A stretch of DNA of 64,000 nt. Source: Streptomyces paradoxus. Its GTDB lineage: Bacteria > Actinomycetota > Actinomycetes > Streptomycetales > Streptomycetaceae. The notes below the pieces were generated by a model. That model ran no database searches and was not told the origin of the DNA. It saw nothing but the letters and a program-made list of their open reading frames with translations. Position 1 is the first letter of the stretch, and each line of letters begins with the position of its first letter. The DNA is taken from positions 310,001 to 374,000 of the forward strand of contig NZ_JACHGV010000007.1 in the NCBI RefSeq assembly GCF_014202475.1. The letters run 5' to 3'. Shown one piece after another: positions 49,816 to 58,580 of this stretch. The position numbers and the translations under genes were made by a program.

Positions 49816-50490
49816 ATGCCGCTCCGCTCCCGCAAGGTGCCCCGGGACGCCGTGCACCATCCGCTGTTCGCCCGCTGCTACGCCCGGGCCAGTGTGGCCG
49901 CCGAGACCCGGATGGGCGTGGGCAGGATCCGGGAAAGACTGCTCGACGGGCTGTCCGGGCGGGTGATCGAGGTCGGCGCGGGCAACGGGCTGAACTTCGC
50001 GCACTACCCGGGCACCGTCGCGGAGGTGGTCGCGATCGAACCGGAGCGGCGGCTGCGGCACCTGGCCGTGGAGGCCGCGCTGCGCGCCGAGGTGCCGGTG
50101 GACGTCGTGCCAGGTGCGGCCGAGGCGCTGCCGGTCAAGAGCGAGGGCTTCGACGCGGCCGTGGTGTCGCTGGTGCTGTGCAGTGTGCGGGACGTGCCCC
50201 GGGCGCTCGGGGAACTGCGGCGGGTGCTGCGGCCGGGCGGCGAGGTGCGGTTCTTCGAGCACGGCCGGGGCGGCGGCCGGGCGATGACCTTCACGCAGCA
50301 CGCCTTGGACCGGACGGTGTGGCCGGTGCTGAGCGGGGGCTGCCATGTGGCACGGGAGCCGGTCCGGGCGCTGCGGGACGCCGGGTTCGAGCTCGGCCCC
50401 TACCGGCGGGTGCTCATGCCGGCCCAGGGGCCGACGCTGCCCACCTCGTACTGCGTGCTCGGCACGGCGTGGCGCCCGGTCGGCGACTGA
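49816..50490 (+). CDS. class I SAM-dependent methyltransferase
   Basis: A 224-residue methyltransferase. Motif I is VIEVGAGNGLNFAHYP (about 49-64) with the acidic EPERRL end of beta2. VVSLVLCSVRDVPRALGELRRVLRPGG is motif IV/post-III. This is a Methyltransf_11 enzyme related to UbiE/phospholipid or quinone methyltransferases; the substrate is unknown. The ATG at 49816 has GGGAGG seven bp upstream. Its stop directly abuts the stop of the minus-strand Doc-like gene. Confidence 0.83.
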   Translation: MPLRSRKVPRDAVHHPLFARCYARASVAAETRMGVGRIRERLLDGLSGRVIEVGAGNGLNFAHYPGTVAEVVAIEPERRLRHLAVEAALRAEVPVDVVPGAAEALPVKSEGFDAAVVSLVLCSVRDVPRALGELRRVLRPGGEVRFFEHGRGGGRAMTFTQHALDRTVWPVLSGGCHVAREPVRALRDAGFELGPYRRVLMPAQGPTLPTSYCVLGTAWRPVGD

Positions 50491-50898
50491 TCACAGGCTC
50501 CACTGCCGCAGTTCCTGCTCGATGTCCCGTACGGACGCCTCACCGCTCTTGACCAGCCGGGCGAGGTCGCGGACCTGCTCGGGCGAGGTGACGACCTTGA
50601 CACCGCTGGCGACCAGGTACGCGTAGGCGACGGCGGAGGCGAACAGGGCGTTGGAGCGCTCCAGCGCGGGGACGTGCAGGAGGAGCTGGAGCAGCGCGGC
50701 GGCACGGGCGTGCGGGCTGTCGTAGACGGGCACGTCGAAGATGGCGGCCTGATGACGGGCGACGGCGGCGACGAGGGCTCCCCAGTCGGTGACCTGTGGG
50801 TCTCCGGGGGTCTTCTGCTCGGCGAGCATCAGCAGCCAGGCGAGGTCGATCTCGAGGTTATCCAACGGTTCAGTGGCGACCTTCGCGCGTGCCCTCAC
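50491..50898 (-). CDS. Doc/Fic-like toxin of a toxin-antitoxin pair
   Basis: A 135-residue protein. DWGALVAAVARHQAAIFDVPVYDSPHARAAALLQLLLH then VPALERSNALFASAVAYAYLVASG resembles Doc proteins of actinobacteria. The classical Fic/Doc catalytic motif HxFx(D/E)GNKR is altered to HVPALERSNAL: the histidine and asparagine remain, but the Gly-Asn-Lys-Arg run does not. It overlaps the antitoxin gene by 29 nt if started at GTG 50898; a TTG at 50865 is an alternative. The toxin would be kept inactive by the RHH antitoxin. Confidence 0.75.
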   Translation of the reverse strand: MRARAKVATEPLDNLEIDLAWLLMLAEQKTPGDPQVTDWGALVAAVARHQAAIFDVPVYDSPHARAAALLQLLLHVPALERSNALFASAVAYAYLVASGVKVVTSPEQVRDLARLVKSGEASVRDIEQELRQWSL

Positions 50899-51109
50899 GC
50901 TCTGCGCCGAACTCCTCGGCGAAGACGGACTCGTACTGCTTCATGAAGTCGGCGGCGGCCTCCACGAAGGTGTGGCCCACCTCGCCGGTGTCCTGTCTGA
51001 CCAGCTCCTCGATGTAGCGGTTGACGCTCATCCCGCGGGCCAGGGCACGCTCACGGGCGGCGCGGGCGGTGCCCTCGTCGACGCGCACGTTCAGCTGGGT
51101 CTTCGCCAT
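50870..51109 (-). CDS. ribbon-helix-helix antitoxin
   Basis: A 79-residue protein with an RHH DNA-binding fold: KTQLNVRVDEGTARAARERALARGMSVNRYIEELVRQDTG (about 3-42), then a flexible acidic/charged C-terminus that would bind the toxin. It is upstream of and overlaps the Doc-like gene. Two GCTAGC boxes, one inside a 12-bp palindrome, lie 9-31 bp upstream of its ATG (51109) and are likely autoregulatory sites. Confidence 0.82.
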   Translation of the reverse strand: MAKTQLNVRVDEGTARAARERALARGMSVNRYIEELVRQDTGEVGHTFVEAAADFMKQYESVFAEEFGAEREGTREGRH

Positions 51110-51117
51110 ACCTCGAA

Positions 51118-51140
51118 GCTAGCGCGCAGGTGCTAGCACC
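51118..51140. promoter_or_regulatory. two GCTAGC boxes incl. GGTGCTAGCACC palindrome, antitoxin operator candidate
   Basis: GCTAGC at 51118-51123 and again at 51132-51137; the second is the core of a perfect 12-bp palindrome GGTGCTAGCACC (51129-51140). They lie just upstream of the antitoxin ATG in its promoter zone, the usual place of RHH antitoxin operators with repeated half-sites. Confidence 0.5.
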
Positions 51141-51244
51141 GGCAAGGGCGGTGTCCGACCCGCGGAGGATACCGAGTGTGGGCCGGATCACATTACTCTC
51201 GGGCAGGGCCAGGAGGTTCTGACGTCCACCCAGAGGAGGCGGCC

Positions 51245-52066
51245 TTGTCCACACCTGCTGCGGAGCACGCTCCCGGCCTCGCGCCGGCCGACGGGATCGC
51301 GGCCCGCGCCCGCGGTCTGACCAAGGCGTACGGCTCGGGCGAGACGACGGTGCTCGCGCTCGACTCGGTGGACGTGGACGTCGTCCGGGGCCGGTTCACC
51401 GCCGTGATGGGCCCGTCGGGCTCCGGGAAGTCCACGCTGATGCACTGTCTGGCCGGGCTCGACACCGTGTCGGCCGGTCAGGTGTGGCTCGGCGACACGG
51501 AGATCACGGGGCTGAGGGAGCGCGAGCTGACGCGGCTGCGCCGCGACCGGATCGGGTTCATGTTCCAGTCGTTCAACCTCATCCCGACCCTGAACGCACG
51601 GGAGAACATCACCCTGCCCATGGACATCGCGGGCCGGAAGGCCGACGAGGCGTGGCTGGACCGGGTGATCGACACCCTGGGCCTGCGGGACCGGCTCGGG
51701 CACCGGCCGTCGCAGCTCTCCGGCGGGCAGCAGCAGCGCGTGGCCTGCGCCCGGGCGCTGGCCTCCCGGCCCGAGCTGATCTTCGCGGACGAGCCGACCG
51801 GCAACCTCGACTCGCGGGCCGGCCTGGAGGTGCTCGGCTTCCTGCGCGAGGCGGTGGACCGGCTCGGGCAGACCGTCGTCATGGTCACCCACGACCCGGG
51901 CGCCGCCGCCCACTCGGACCTGGTGCTCTTCCTCGGGGACGGCCGGATCGTCGACGAGATGCGGCGCCCCACGGCGGAGGCGGTGCTGGAGCGGATGAAG
52001 AGGTTCGACGTGATCCGCACCCGCTACGACGACGCCGGCGCCCCGGCGTCACCCGAGGAGAACTGA
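51245..52066 (+). CDS. ABC transporter ATP-binding protein (MacB/LolD type)
   Basis: A 273-residue ATPase. Walker [12 protein letters not shown]-loop [10 protein letters not shown], signature LSGGQQQRV, Walker [11 protein letters not shown] and H-loop VTHDP are intact. [18 protein letters not shown] is typical of the LolD/MacB/BceA group that partners FtsX-type permeases. TTG 51245 ([13 protein letters not shown]) follows AGAGGAGG. It lies 4 bp upstream of its permease. The exported substrate, perhaps a peptide or lipid, is unknown. Confidence 0.92.
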   Translation: MSTPAAEHAPGLAPADGIAARARGLTKAYGSGETTVLALDSVDVDVVRGRFTAVMGPSGSGKSTLMHCLAGLDTVSAGQVWLGDTEITGLRERELTRLRRDRIGFMFQSFNLIPTLNARENITLPMDIAGRKADEAWLDRVIDTLGLRDRLGHRPSQLSGGQQQRVACARALASRPELIFADEPTGNLDSRAGLEVLGFLREAVDRLGQTVVMVTHDPGAAAHSDLVLFLGDGRIVDEMRRPTAEAVLERMKRFDVIRTRYDDAGAPASPEEN

Positions 52067-52070
52067 GCCC

Positions 52071-54638
52071 GTGCTCAAGGCGACCCTGCGGAGCTTCCTG
52101 GCGCACAAGGGGCGGCTGCTGCTCTCGGCGCTCGCCGTCCTGCTGTCCGTCGCGTTCGTCACGGGGAGCCTGATCTTCTCGGACACCGTCAGCCGCACGT
52201 TCGACCGCCTGTTCGCCTCCACCGCGGCCGATGTCACGGTCAGCCCGAAGGAGGACCTGGACGAGGCGGTGCCCTCTGGCCGGACGGCCACCCTGCCGGC
52301 CGCGCTCGCCGAACGCGTACGGCAGGTCGACGGGGTGGCGGCGGCCCGTGCCGATGTGGAGGTGCACGGCCTCACCGTCGTCGACGACGAGAACGAGCCG
52401 GTCGGCCCGACCACCGGGGCGCCGACGCTCGGCAACGCCTGGAACCCGAACGAGCGCAGCCCCGTGCAGCTGACCTCGGGCCATGCCCCGCGCGGTCCCG
52501 CCGAGGCGCTGCTCGACGCCGAGACCGCCGGCCGCAAGAACGTGCGCATCGGCGACACCCTCACGGTCATCGCGCCTCCCGGGTCGTTCCAGGTGCGGGT
52601 GGTCGGCATCGTCACCTTCACGACCACGAACCCCGGCTCGGCGCTGATCTACTTCGACACGCCCACCGCGCAGACGAAGCTGCTGGGCCGGCCGGGGACG
52701 GCCACCGCCATCGCGGTCGACGCGGCGGAGGGCGTCAGCGACGACCGGCTCAAACAGCGTGTGGCCGGCGCACTCGGCCCGCACACCTACGACTTCAGGA
52801 CGGCCGGCGAGCAGGCCGAGTCCGACGTCGAGCAACTGGGCGGGTTCCTCGACGTCATCAAGTACGTGATGCTCGGATTCGCCGGGATCGCCGTGCTGGT
52901 CGGCGTGTTCCTGATCGTCAACACCTTCTCCATGCTCATCGCCCAGCGCACCCGCGAACTGGGCCTGCTGCGCGCGCTGGGTGCCGACCGGCGCCAGGTC
53001 CGGAACTCGGTGCTCACCGAGGCCCTGCTGCTCGGACTGGTCGGCTCCACGCTGGGGCTCGCCGCGGGCATCGGGCTCGCGGCCGGTCTGATCGGGCTGA
53101 TGGGCCTTCTCGGCATGAACATCGACGCCGACGAGATGGAGATCGGCTGGGTGACACCGGTGGCGGCCTACGTCGTCGGGCTCGGCGTCACCTTCGTCGC
53201 CGCGTACCTCCCGGCCCGGCGGGCCGCGGGCGTGTCGCCGATGGCCGCGCTCTCGGACGCCGAGGTCGCCGGGGTGGGCCGGCCGCTGCGGGTGCGCGCG
53301 GTGGCGGGCGCCGTCGTCGGGGCGGCCGGTGCGGCGGCGCTCGCGGGCTGCGCGGCGTCGCGGCAGACGTCGTCGGCGGCGTCCCTGCTGGGACTCGGCG
53401 TGGTGCTGACCCTGATCGCGACCGTGATCGCCGGGCCACTGCTGGTGCGCCCGGTGATCCGGGTGCTCGGCGGCGCGTTCCCCGCGGTGTTCGGGCCGAT
53501 CGGCCGGATGAGCCAGCGCAACGCCCTGCGCAATCCCCGCCGGACCGGCGCCACCGCGGCCGCCCTGATGGTGGGGATCGCCCTGGTGGGCGGGATGTCG
53601 GTGGCGAGCGAGTCGATGACCGCGTCGTTCGACCGGCAGATCGACAAGACGCTGGGCGCCGACTTCGTGATCCAGAACTCCAACTTCCAGCCGTTCCCGC
53701 CGGAGGTCACCGAGAAGGTGCGCGCCACCGACGGCGTGGGCCTGGTGGTGCGCGGGCGGTTCACGCCGGTCGCGGTGCGGCTCCCGGACGGCGACCGGGT
53801 GGAGACCACCGCCGCGGGCTACGATCCGCGGCTCGACGAGGTCGCCAACATCACCTACGCGCAAGGGGACTCCGCGGCCGCGCTCGCGAGCGGGCACCTG
53901 GCCATGGACCGGGACTTCGCCCGCGACCACGGCGTGCGGGTCGGCAGCACCCTTCCGGTGCGGTTCCCGGCAGGACGCTCGGCCGAGCTGACGGTCGGGG
54001 CGCTCACCGACCAGGACTCCGCCGAGGGGTTCGGCACCCAGGGCGGGCTGTTCTTCGGCATGGGCACCCTGGAGCGGTACGCGCCGGGCGGGCAGGACTC
54101 CGCGCTGTACGTGAACGCCGCCCCCGGGACCGGCGACGGCGAGCTCCGCGCGAACCTGGAGGAGACCCTGGAGCCGTACCCGCAGGTGCAGGTGCGGGAC
54201 CTGGCCGACTACAAACAGCTGGTCCGGGACCAGATCGCGGTCCTGCTGTACCTCGTGTACGCGCTGCTCGGGCTGGCGATCATCATCGCCGTGCTCGGCG
54301 TGGTCAACACCCTCGCGCTGTCGGTCGTCGAACGCACCCGGGAGATCGGCCTGTTGCGGGCGATCGGGCTGGCCCGGCGGCAGCTGCGGCGGATGATCCG
54401 GCTGGAGTCCGTCGTCATCGCGGTGTTCGGCGCGGTCCTGGGGCTGGTGCTGGGGCTGGTGTGGGGGGTGTGCACGCAGCAGGTGCTGGCACTCCAGGGC
54501 ATGACCGCCCTGGCGGTCCCGTGGCTGACGATCGTGCTCGTGGTGGTCGGTTCGGCGGTGGTGGGGGTCGTGGCGGCGCTGCTGCCGGCGTTGCGTGCGT
54601 CCCGCATGAACGTCCTGGCGGCCATCGCGCACGAGTGA
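52071..54638 (+). CDS. FtsX-like ABC permease
   Basis: An 855-residue permease. An N-terminal helix (about 13-35), a large extracytoplasmic domain, three helices of the first FtsX domain (about 255-395), a long middle with two more helices (about 405-445) and a second extracytoplasmic domain, then the final FtsX trio (about 720-845). Repeats such as NTFSMLIAQRTRELGLLRALGADRRQV and NTLALSVVERTREIGLLRAIGLARRQL mark the two halves. With the ATPase it forms a MacB/BceB-like complex. GTG 52071, 4 bp after the ATPase stop. Confidence 0.92.
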   Translation: MLKATLRSFLAHKGRLLLSALAVLLSVAFVTGSLIFSDTVSRTFDRLFASTAADVTVSPKEDLDEAVPSGRTATLPAALAERVRQVDGVAAARADVEVHGLTVVDDENEPVGPTTGAPTLGNAWNPNERSPVQLTSGHAPRGPAEALLDAETAGRKNVRIGDTLTVIAPPGSFQVRVVGIVTFTTTNPGSALIYFDTPTAQTKLLGRPGTATAIAVDAAEGVSDDRLKQRVAGALGPHTYDFRTAGEQAESDVEQLGGFLDVIKYVMLGFAGIAVLVGVFLIVNTFSMLIAQRTRELGLLRALGADRRQVRNSVLTEALLLGLVGSTLGLAAGIGLAAGLIGLMGLLGMNIDADEMEIGWVTPVAAYVVGLGVTFVAAYLPARRAAGVSPMAALSDAEVAGVGRPLRVRAVAGAVVGAAGAAALAGCAASRQTSSAASLLGLGVVLTLIATVIAGPLLVRPVIRVLGGAFPAVFGPIGRMSQRNALRNPRRTGATAAALMVGIALVGGMSVASESMTASFDRQIDKTLGADFVIQNSNFQPFPPEVTEKVRATDGVGLVVRGRFTPVAVRLPDGDRVETTAAGYDPRLDEVANITYAQGDSAAALASGHLAMDRDFARDHGVRVGSTLPVRFPAGRSAELTVGALTDQDSAEGFGTQGGLFFGMGTLERYAPGGQDSALYVNAAPGTGDGELRANLEETLEPYPQVQVRDLADYKQLVRDQIAVLLYLVYALLGLAIIIAVLGVVNTLALSVVERTREIGLLRAIGLARRQLRRMIRLESVVIAVFGAVLGLVLGLVWGVCTQQVLALQGMTALAVPWLTIVLVVVGSAVVGVVAALLPALRASRMNVLAAIAHE

Positions 54639-54693
54639 CGTCCGCATGGTGAAACGGTCTGACGCGGGCGGGTGCGAGTGCTGTGATCATGCG

Positions 54694-55119
54694 ATGACCG
54701 ACTTGCACATCCGGGCCGCGACGCCCGAGGACCTCGACGCGGTGCTGGCCTTCTGGAAGGTGGCCGCCGAGGGCACGAGCATCAGTGACGACCGCGGTGG
54801 TGTGGAGCGGCTCGTCGCCCGTGACCCCGAGGCGCTGATCCTGGCCGACCGCGAGGGCGAACTGGCGGGCACGGTCATCGCCGGGTTCGACGGCTGGCGC
54901 TGCCATCTGTACCGGCTGGCCGTGCACCCGGACCACCGCCGCCAGGGCGTCGCGACCGCGCTGCTCGCCGCCGCCGAGGAGCGGTTCGTACGGCTCGGCG
55001 GGCGCCGCGCGGACGCGATGGTGCTCACGCGCAACGAGACCGCGCACCGGACGTGGGGTGCCGCCGGATACGGGGCAGAGGAGCAGTGGCGACGCTGGGT
55101 GAAGCCGCTCACCGGGTAG
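54694..55119 (+). CDS. GNAT-family N-acetyltransferase
   Basis: A 141-residue acetyltransferase. The acetyl-CoA loop is VHPDHRRQGVATALL (about 79-93), preceded by CHLYRLAV (beta4) and followed by LTRNETAHRTWGAAGY. The acceptor is unknown. ATG 54694 (MTDLHIRAATPEDLDAVLAF) starts the fold; an earlier ATG at 54646 adds Cys-rich residues without similarity. A short hairpin follows the stop. Confidence 0.86.
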   Translation: MTDLHIRAATPEDLDAVLAFWKVAAEGTSISDDRGGVERLVARDPEALILADREGELAGTVIAGFDGWRCHLYRLAVHPDHRRQGVATALLAAAEERFVRLGGRRADAMVLTRNETAHRTWGAAGYGAEEQWRRWVKPLTG

Positions 55120-55120
55120 G

Positions 55121-55138
55121 CACGGCCGCGAGGCCGTG
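55121..55138. terminator. hairpin after GNAT gene
   Basis: CACGGCC-GCGA-GGCCGTG, seven base pairs and a GNRA-type loop, one base after the GNAT stop. No T run. Confidence 0.5.
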
Positions 55139-55216
55139 ATCGCAACCGGAGGCGGACTTTGCCCATCCTTTACTCTTGAATGGCCACTCGGTCCTGCATG
55201 AAAGGTTGTGAGCCTC

Positions 55217-55228
55217 CGCCCATGGGCG
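55217..55228. promoter_or_regulatory. palindrome CGCCCATGGGCG flanked by GAGCCTC repeats
   Basis: A 12-bp palindrome, about 70 bp upstream of the first CBS gene. The heptamer GAGCCTC occurs on its left (55210-55216) and overlaps its right edge. It may be an operator or leader hairpin. I considered a metal riboswitch (M-box) but the leader does not match. Confidence 0.3.
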
Positions 55229-55295
55229 AGCCTCCCCGCGCGCGACACCGCGCGTTCCGCCCCGTCCTGGAGAACCATGGAACGGGGGTGAACCG

Positions 55296-56636
55296 ATGAC
55301 CGAAGTGCTCCTCCTCCTGGCGGCGATCGCGCTCTCGCTCGCCTGCGGCGCCTTCGTGGCGGCCGAGTTCTCCCTCACCACGGTCGAGCGCGCCGAGCTG
55401 GAGCGGGCCGTCGAGCGCGGCGAGCGCGGCGCGCAGGGCGCACTGAAGGCCGTACGGAGTCTGACGTTCCAGCTCTCCGGGGCGCAGCTCGGCATCACCG
55501 TCACGAACCTGGTGGTCGGCATGCTCGCCGAGCCGTCGATCGCCGCCATGATCGCCGGGCCGCTGGAGGACCTCGGCGTCTCGCGCTCGGCGTCGCACAG
55601 CATCGCGCTGGTGATCGGCACCGCCTTGTCCACGGTGTTCCTGATGGTCGTCGGCGAGCTGGTGCCCAAGAACTGGGCGATCTCCTCGCCGCTGACCGTC
55701 GCCAAGACCCTGGGCAACGCACAGCGCTGGTTCAGTGCCGCGTTCCGGCCCTTCATCACGCACCTGAACAACACGGCGAACCGGGTCGTGCGGCGGATCG
55801 GTGTCGAGCCCGCCGAGGAACTCGCCTCGGCGCGCGGGCCGCAGGAGCTGGCCGCCCTCGCCCGGCACTCCGCCAAGGAGGGCGCCCTGGAGGCGGACAC
55901 CGCCGAGTTGTTCGTGCGCACGCTCAACCTCGCCGACCTGACCGCGGAGAACGTGATGACGCCCCGGGTGCAGGTCGTCGCGCTGGAGGTGCAGGCCACC
56001 CTGGAGGACGTCGCGAACGCGACCCGGGCGACCGGCCTGTCCCGGTTCCCGGTCTACCGCGGGACCCTCGACTCGGTCGTCGGAACGGCTCACGTCAAGG
56101 ACGTGCTGGCGGTGCCGGCCGAGCGCCGGACCCGGATCTACGTGTCCGAGCTGATGCGCGAGCCGCTGCTGGTCCCAGAGACGCTCACCGTCGACCGGCT
56201 CCTGGACCGGCTCTCCGGCAAGCGCACGATGGCCGTCGTGATCGACGAGTACGGCGGCACGGCGGGCGTGGCCACGCTGGAGGACATCGTCGAGGAGGTC
56301 GTCGGCGACGTGCGTGACGAGCACGACCCGCACGAGACCCCGGACCTGGCCGCGGCCGGCACGGACGAGAGCGGGCACGCCCTGTTCTCGGCCGACGGCT
56401 CCGCGCGCGTGGACCACCTGGAACGCGTCGGGCTGCGCGCGCCGGAGGGTCCCTACGAGACGCTCGCCGGGCTGGTGGCGACGGTGCTCGGGCGGATACC
56501 GGCCGCCGGTGACACCCTCGAAGTCGCCGGCTGGCACCTGGAGGTCCTGGACGCCACGGGGCGCCGGGCCGCCCGCGTCCGGCTGCGCGCACCGCTCGAC
56601 GACCGGAAGCGCGACGAGAAGGGGGTGGAGCTGTGA
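55296..56636 (+). CDS. DUF21/CBS/CorC-domain membrane protein (HlyC/CorC family)
   Basis: A 446-residue protein of the CNNM/CorB-like family, linked to magnesium or cobalt transport. The DUF21 (CNNM) membrane domain has about four helices in residues 1-180 (FVAAEFSLTTVERAELERA, QLGITVTNLVVGML, VVGELVPKNWA). A tandem CBS region occupies about 205-340 (MTPRVQVVALEV, RFPVYRGTLDSVVG, VVIDEYGGTAGV). The C-terminal CorC_HlyC (transporter-associated) domain follows at about 365-440. It overlaps the next, related gene (GTGA). Confidence 0.9.
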   Translation: MTEVLLLLAAIALSLACGAFVAAEFSLTTVERAELERAVERGERGAQGALKAVRSLTFQLSGAQLGITVTNLVVGMLAEPSIAAMIAGPLEDLGVSRSASHSIALVIGTALSTVFLMVVGELVPKNWAISSPLTVAKTLGNAQRWFSAAFRPFITHLNNTANRVVRRIGVEPAEELASARGPQELAALARHSAKEGALEADTAELFVRTLNLADLTAENVMTPRVQVVALEVQATLEDVANATRATGLSRFPVYRGTLDSVVGTAHVKDVLAVPAERRTRIYVSELMREPLLVPETLTVDRLLDRLSGKRTMAVVIDEYGGTAGVATLEDIVEEVVGDVRDEHDPHETPDLAAAGTDESGHALFSADGSARVDHLERVGLRAPEGPYETLAGLVATVLGRIPAAGDTLEVAGWHLEVLDATGRRAARVRLRAPLDDRKRDEKGVEL

Positions 56637-57646
56637 CCGCCGTCCAGCTGCTGATCGGACTGGCGACGCTCGTCGTCAACGCCTTCTTCGTCGGCGCCGA
56701 GTTCGCGCTGATCTCGGTGCGCCGCAGCCAGATCGAGCCCTACGCCGACCAGGGCGACCGGCGTGCGAAGAGCGTGCTGTGGGGCCTGGAGCACGTGTCC
56801 GCGCTGATGGCGGCCGCGCAGCTCGGCATCACGCTGTGCACGCTGGTGCTGGGCGTGGTGGCCGAGCCGGCGATCGCCCATCTGCTGGAGCCTGCGTTCC
56901 ACGCGGTGGGCGTTCCCGAGGGCGCGGGCCACGCGGTGTCCTTCGTGATCGCGCTGTCCCTCGCGACGTATCTGCACATGCTGCTCGGCGAGATGGTGCC
57001 GAAGAACATCGCGCTCGCCGAGCCGGTGCGCAGCGCGCTGGCGCTCGGACCGCCCCTGGTGGCGCTGTCCCGGGCGCTGCGCCCGGTGATCTTCACGGTG
57101 AACGCGTTCGCCAACGCGCTGCTGAAGCTGCTGCGCGTTCAGGCCCGGGAGGAGGTGGCCGCCTCCTACTCGGACGCGGAGATAGCGCAGATCGTGAAGG
57201 ACTCCAGCGAGGCGGGCCTGATCGACGACCGCGCCCAGGAGCGGCTGCGCGACGCGCTGGAGCTGGGCCGCCGTCCGGTGCGGGACGTGGTGCTGCCGCT
57301 GGAGCGCGTGGAGTACGCGAGCGTGGGCGTCACTCCGGAGGAACTGGAGCGGCTGTCGGCCGAGTCCGGGTTCTCCCGCTTCCCGGTGGTGGACCAGGGG
57401 CGGCGGATCGTCGGCTACCTGCATGTGAAGGACGCCCTGGACGCCGCCGGACGGGACACGCCGTTCCGGCTGCGGGACATGCGCCCCATCGCCCGGGTGC
57501 GGGAGCACACCCCGCTGGACGACGTCCTCACGGCGATGCGGGGCAGCCGTACGCACGTGGCGGCCGTCCTCGGGGCGGACGGGCGGCTGGCCGGGCTGGT
57601 GACCATGGAGGACGTGCTGCGGGAGCTGTTCGGTCAGCGGGCGTGA
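56633..57646 (+). CDS. second DUF21/CBS protein, without CorC domain
   Basis: A 337-residue paralogue of the upstream gene. The DUF21 domain (about 1-180: FFVGAEFALISVRRSQIEPYA, QLGITLCTLVLGVVAE, LLGEMVPKNIALAEP) is followed by CBS domains (about 215-335) ending LVTMEDVLRELFGQRA. It lacks the C-terminal CorC_HlyC domain. GTG start at 56633 overlaps the first gene. The pair probably makes a hetero-oligomeric divalent-cation transporter or sensor; this is inferred. Confidence 0.9.
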   Translation: MTAVQLLIGLATLVVNAFFVGAEFALISVRRSQIEPYADQGDRRAKSVLWGLEHVSALMAAAQLGITLCTLVLGVVAEPAIAHLLEPAFHAVGVPEGAGHAVSFVIALSLATYLHMLLGEMVPKNIALAEPVRSALALGPPLVALSRALRPVIFTVNAFANALLKLLRVQAREEVAASYSDAEIAQIVKDSSEAGLIDDRAQERLRDALELGRRPVRDVVLPLERVEYASVGVTPEELERLSAESGFSRFPVVDQGRRIVGYLHVKDALDAAGRDTPFRLRDMRPIARVREHTPLDDVLTAMRGSRTHVAAVLGADGRLAGLVTMEDVLRELFGQRA

Positions 57647-57708
57647 GAACGGGTTCCGCGGGACCGACCGACTGATGGGTATGTGCACGGGATACCATTT
57701 CCGTCGCC

Positions 57709-58488
57709 ATGCAGACGAACCCCACCTACAGCAGCCTGGTCGCGGTCGGCGACTCCTTCACCGAGGGCATGTCGGACCTGATGCCCGACGGCACCTACCG
57801 GGGCTGGGCGGACCTGCTCGCCGCCCGGATGGCGGCCCGTGCGCCCGGCTTCCGGTACGCCAACCTCGCCGTGCGCGGCAAACTGATCCAGCAGATCGTC
57901 GACGAGCAGGTCGACCTCGCGGCGGCCATGGGAGCCGACGTGATCACCCTGGTCGGCGGCCTCAACGACACACTGCGGCCCAAGTGCGACATGGGCCGGG
58001 TGCGCGGGCTCCTGGAGGAGGCCGTGGAGAAGCTGGCCCCGGCGTGCCGGCAGCTCGTGCTGATGCGCAGTCCGGGCCGGCAGGGCCCCGTCCTGGAGCG
58101 CTTCCGGCCACGCATGGAGGAGCTGTTCACCTGCGTCGACGAGCTGGCCGCCCGGCACGGCGCGATCGTCGTCGACCTGTACGGCGCGCCGTCCCTGAGC
58201 GACCCGCGGATGTGGGACGTGGACCGGCTGCACCTGACGGCCGAGGGACACCGCCGGGTCGCCGAGGCGGTCTGGCAGACACTGGGCTACGACCCCGAGG
58301 ACGCCGACTGGCGCACGCCGATGCCGGCGACGCTGCCGCCGGGCTGGGTCATGCGGCGCGTGGCGGACGCCCGCTTCGCCCGGCAGCACCTGCTGCCCTG
58401 GATAGGCCGCCGCCTGACGGGCCGCTCCTCGGGCGACGGCATGCCGCCGAAGCGGCCGGAGCTGGCGCCGTACGAAGACCTGGCGTAG
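57709..58488 (+). CDS. SGNH/GDSL-family hydrolase
   Basis: A 259-residue esterase-like protein. Block I is VGDSFTEGMSD (catalytic serine at about residue 16), block III GGLNDTLRP (oxyanion Asn), and block V DVDRLHLTAEGH (Asp-x-x-His). There is no signal peptide, so it is cytosolic. The substrate is unknown; many actinobacterial SGNH proteins are acyl esterases. A TACCAT element close upstream of the ATG could be a -10. Confidence 0.88.
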   Translation: MQTNPTYSSLVAVGDSFTEGMSDLMPDGTYRGWADLLAARMAARAPGFRYANLAVRGKLIQQIVDEQVDLAAAMGADVITLVGGLNDTLRPKCDMGRVRGLLEEAVEKLAPACRQLVLMRSPGRQGPVLERFRPRMEELFTCVDELAARHGAIVVDLYGAPSLSDPRMWDVDRLHLTAEGHRRVAEAVWQTLGYDPEDADWRTPMPATLPPGWVMRRVADARFARQHLLPWIGRRLTGRSSGDGMPPKRPELAPYEDLA

Positions 58489-58566
58489 CCGCAGGTGGAC
58501 GCGTCCGCGCCGGCGTCGTAGGTTCCGACAAACACACCCGCGGCGCTGGCCTGCACGAATCGCCAG

Positions 58567-58572
58567 TAGAAT
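58567..58572 (+). promoter_or_regulatory. -10 element TAGAAT just upstream of purB
   Basis: TAGAAT ends 8 nt before the GTG start, so the purB mRNA is probably leaderless or nearly so. No convincing -35 hexamer is at the right distance. Confidence 0.4.
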
Positions 58573-58580
58573 CCGGTCAC

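Noticed and set aside
51885-54647. A minus-strand frame of about 920 codons opposite the FtsX permease
   Set aside because: Composition is typical antisense (His/Arg/Gln-rich) and the plus strand has an unmistakable FtsX permease.
55139-55295. Metal riboswitch (M-box type) before the DUF21/CBS genes
   Set aside because: The leader lacks the conserved ykoK/M-box blocks. Only a palindrome and short repeats are visible.
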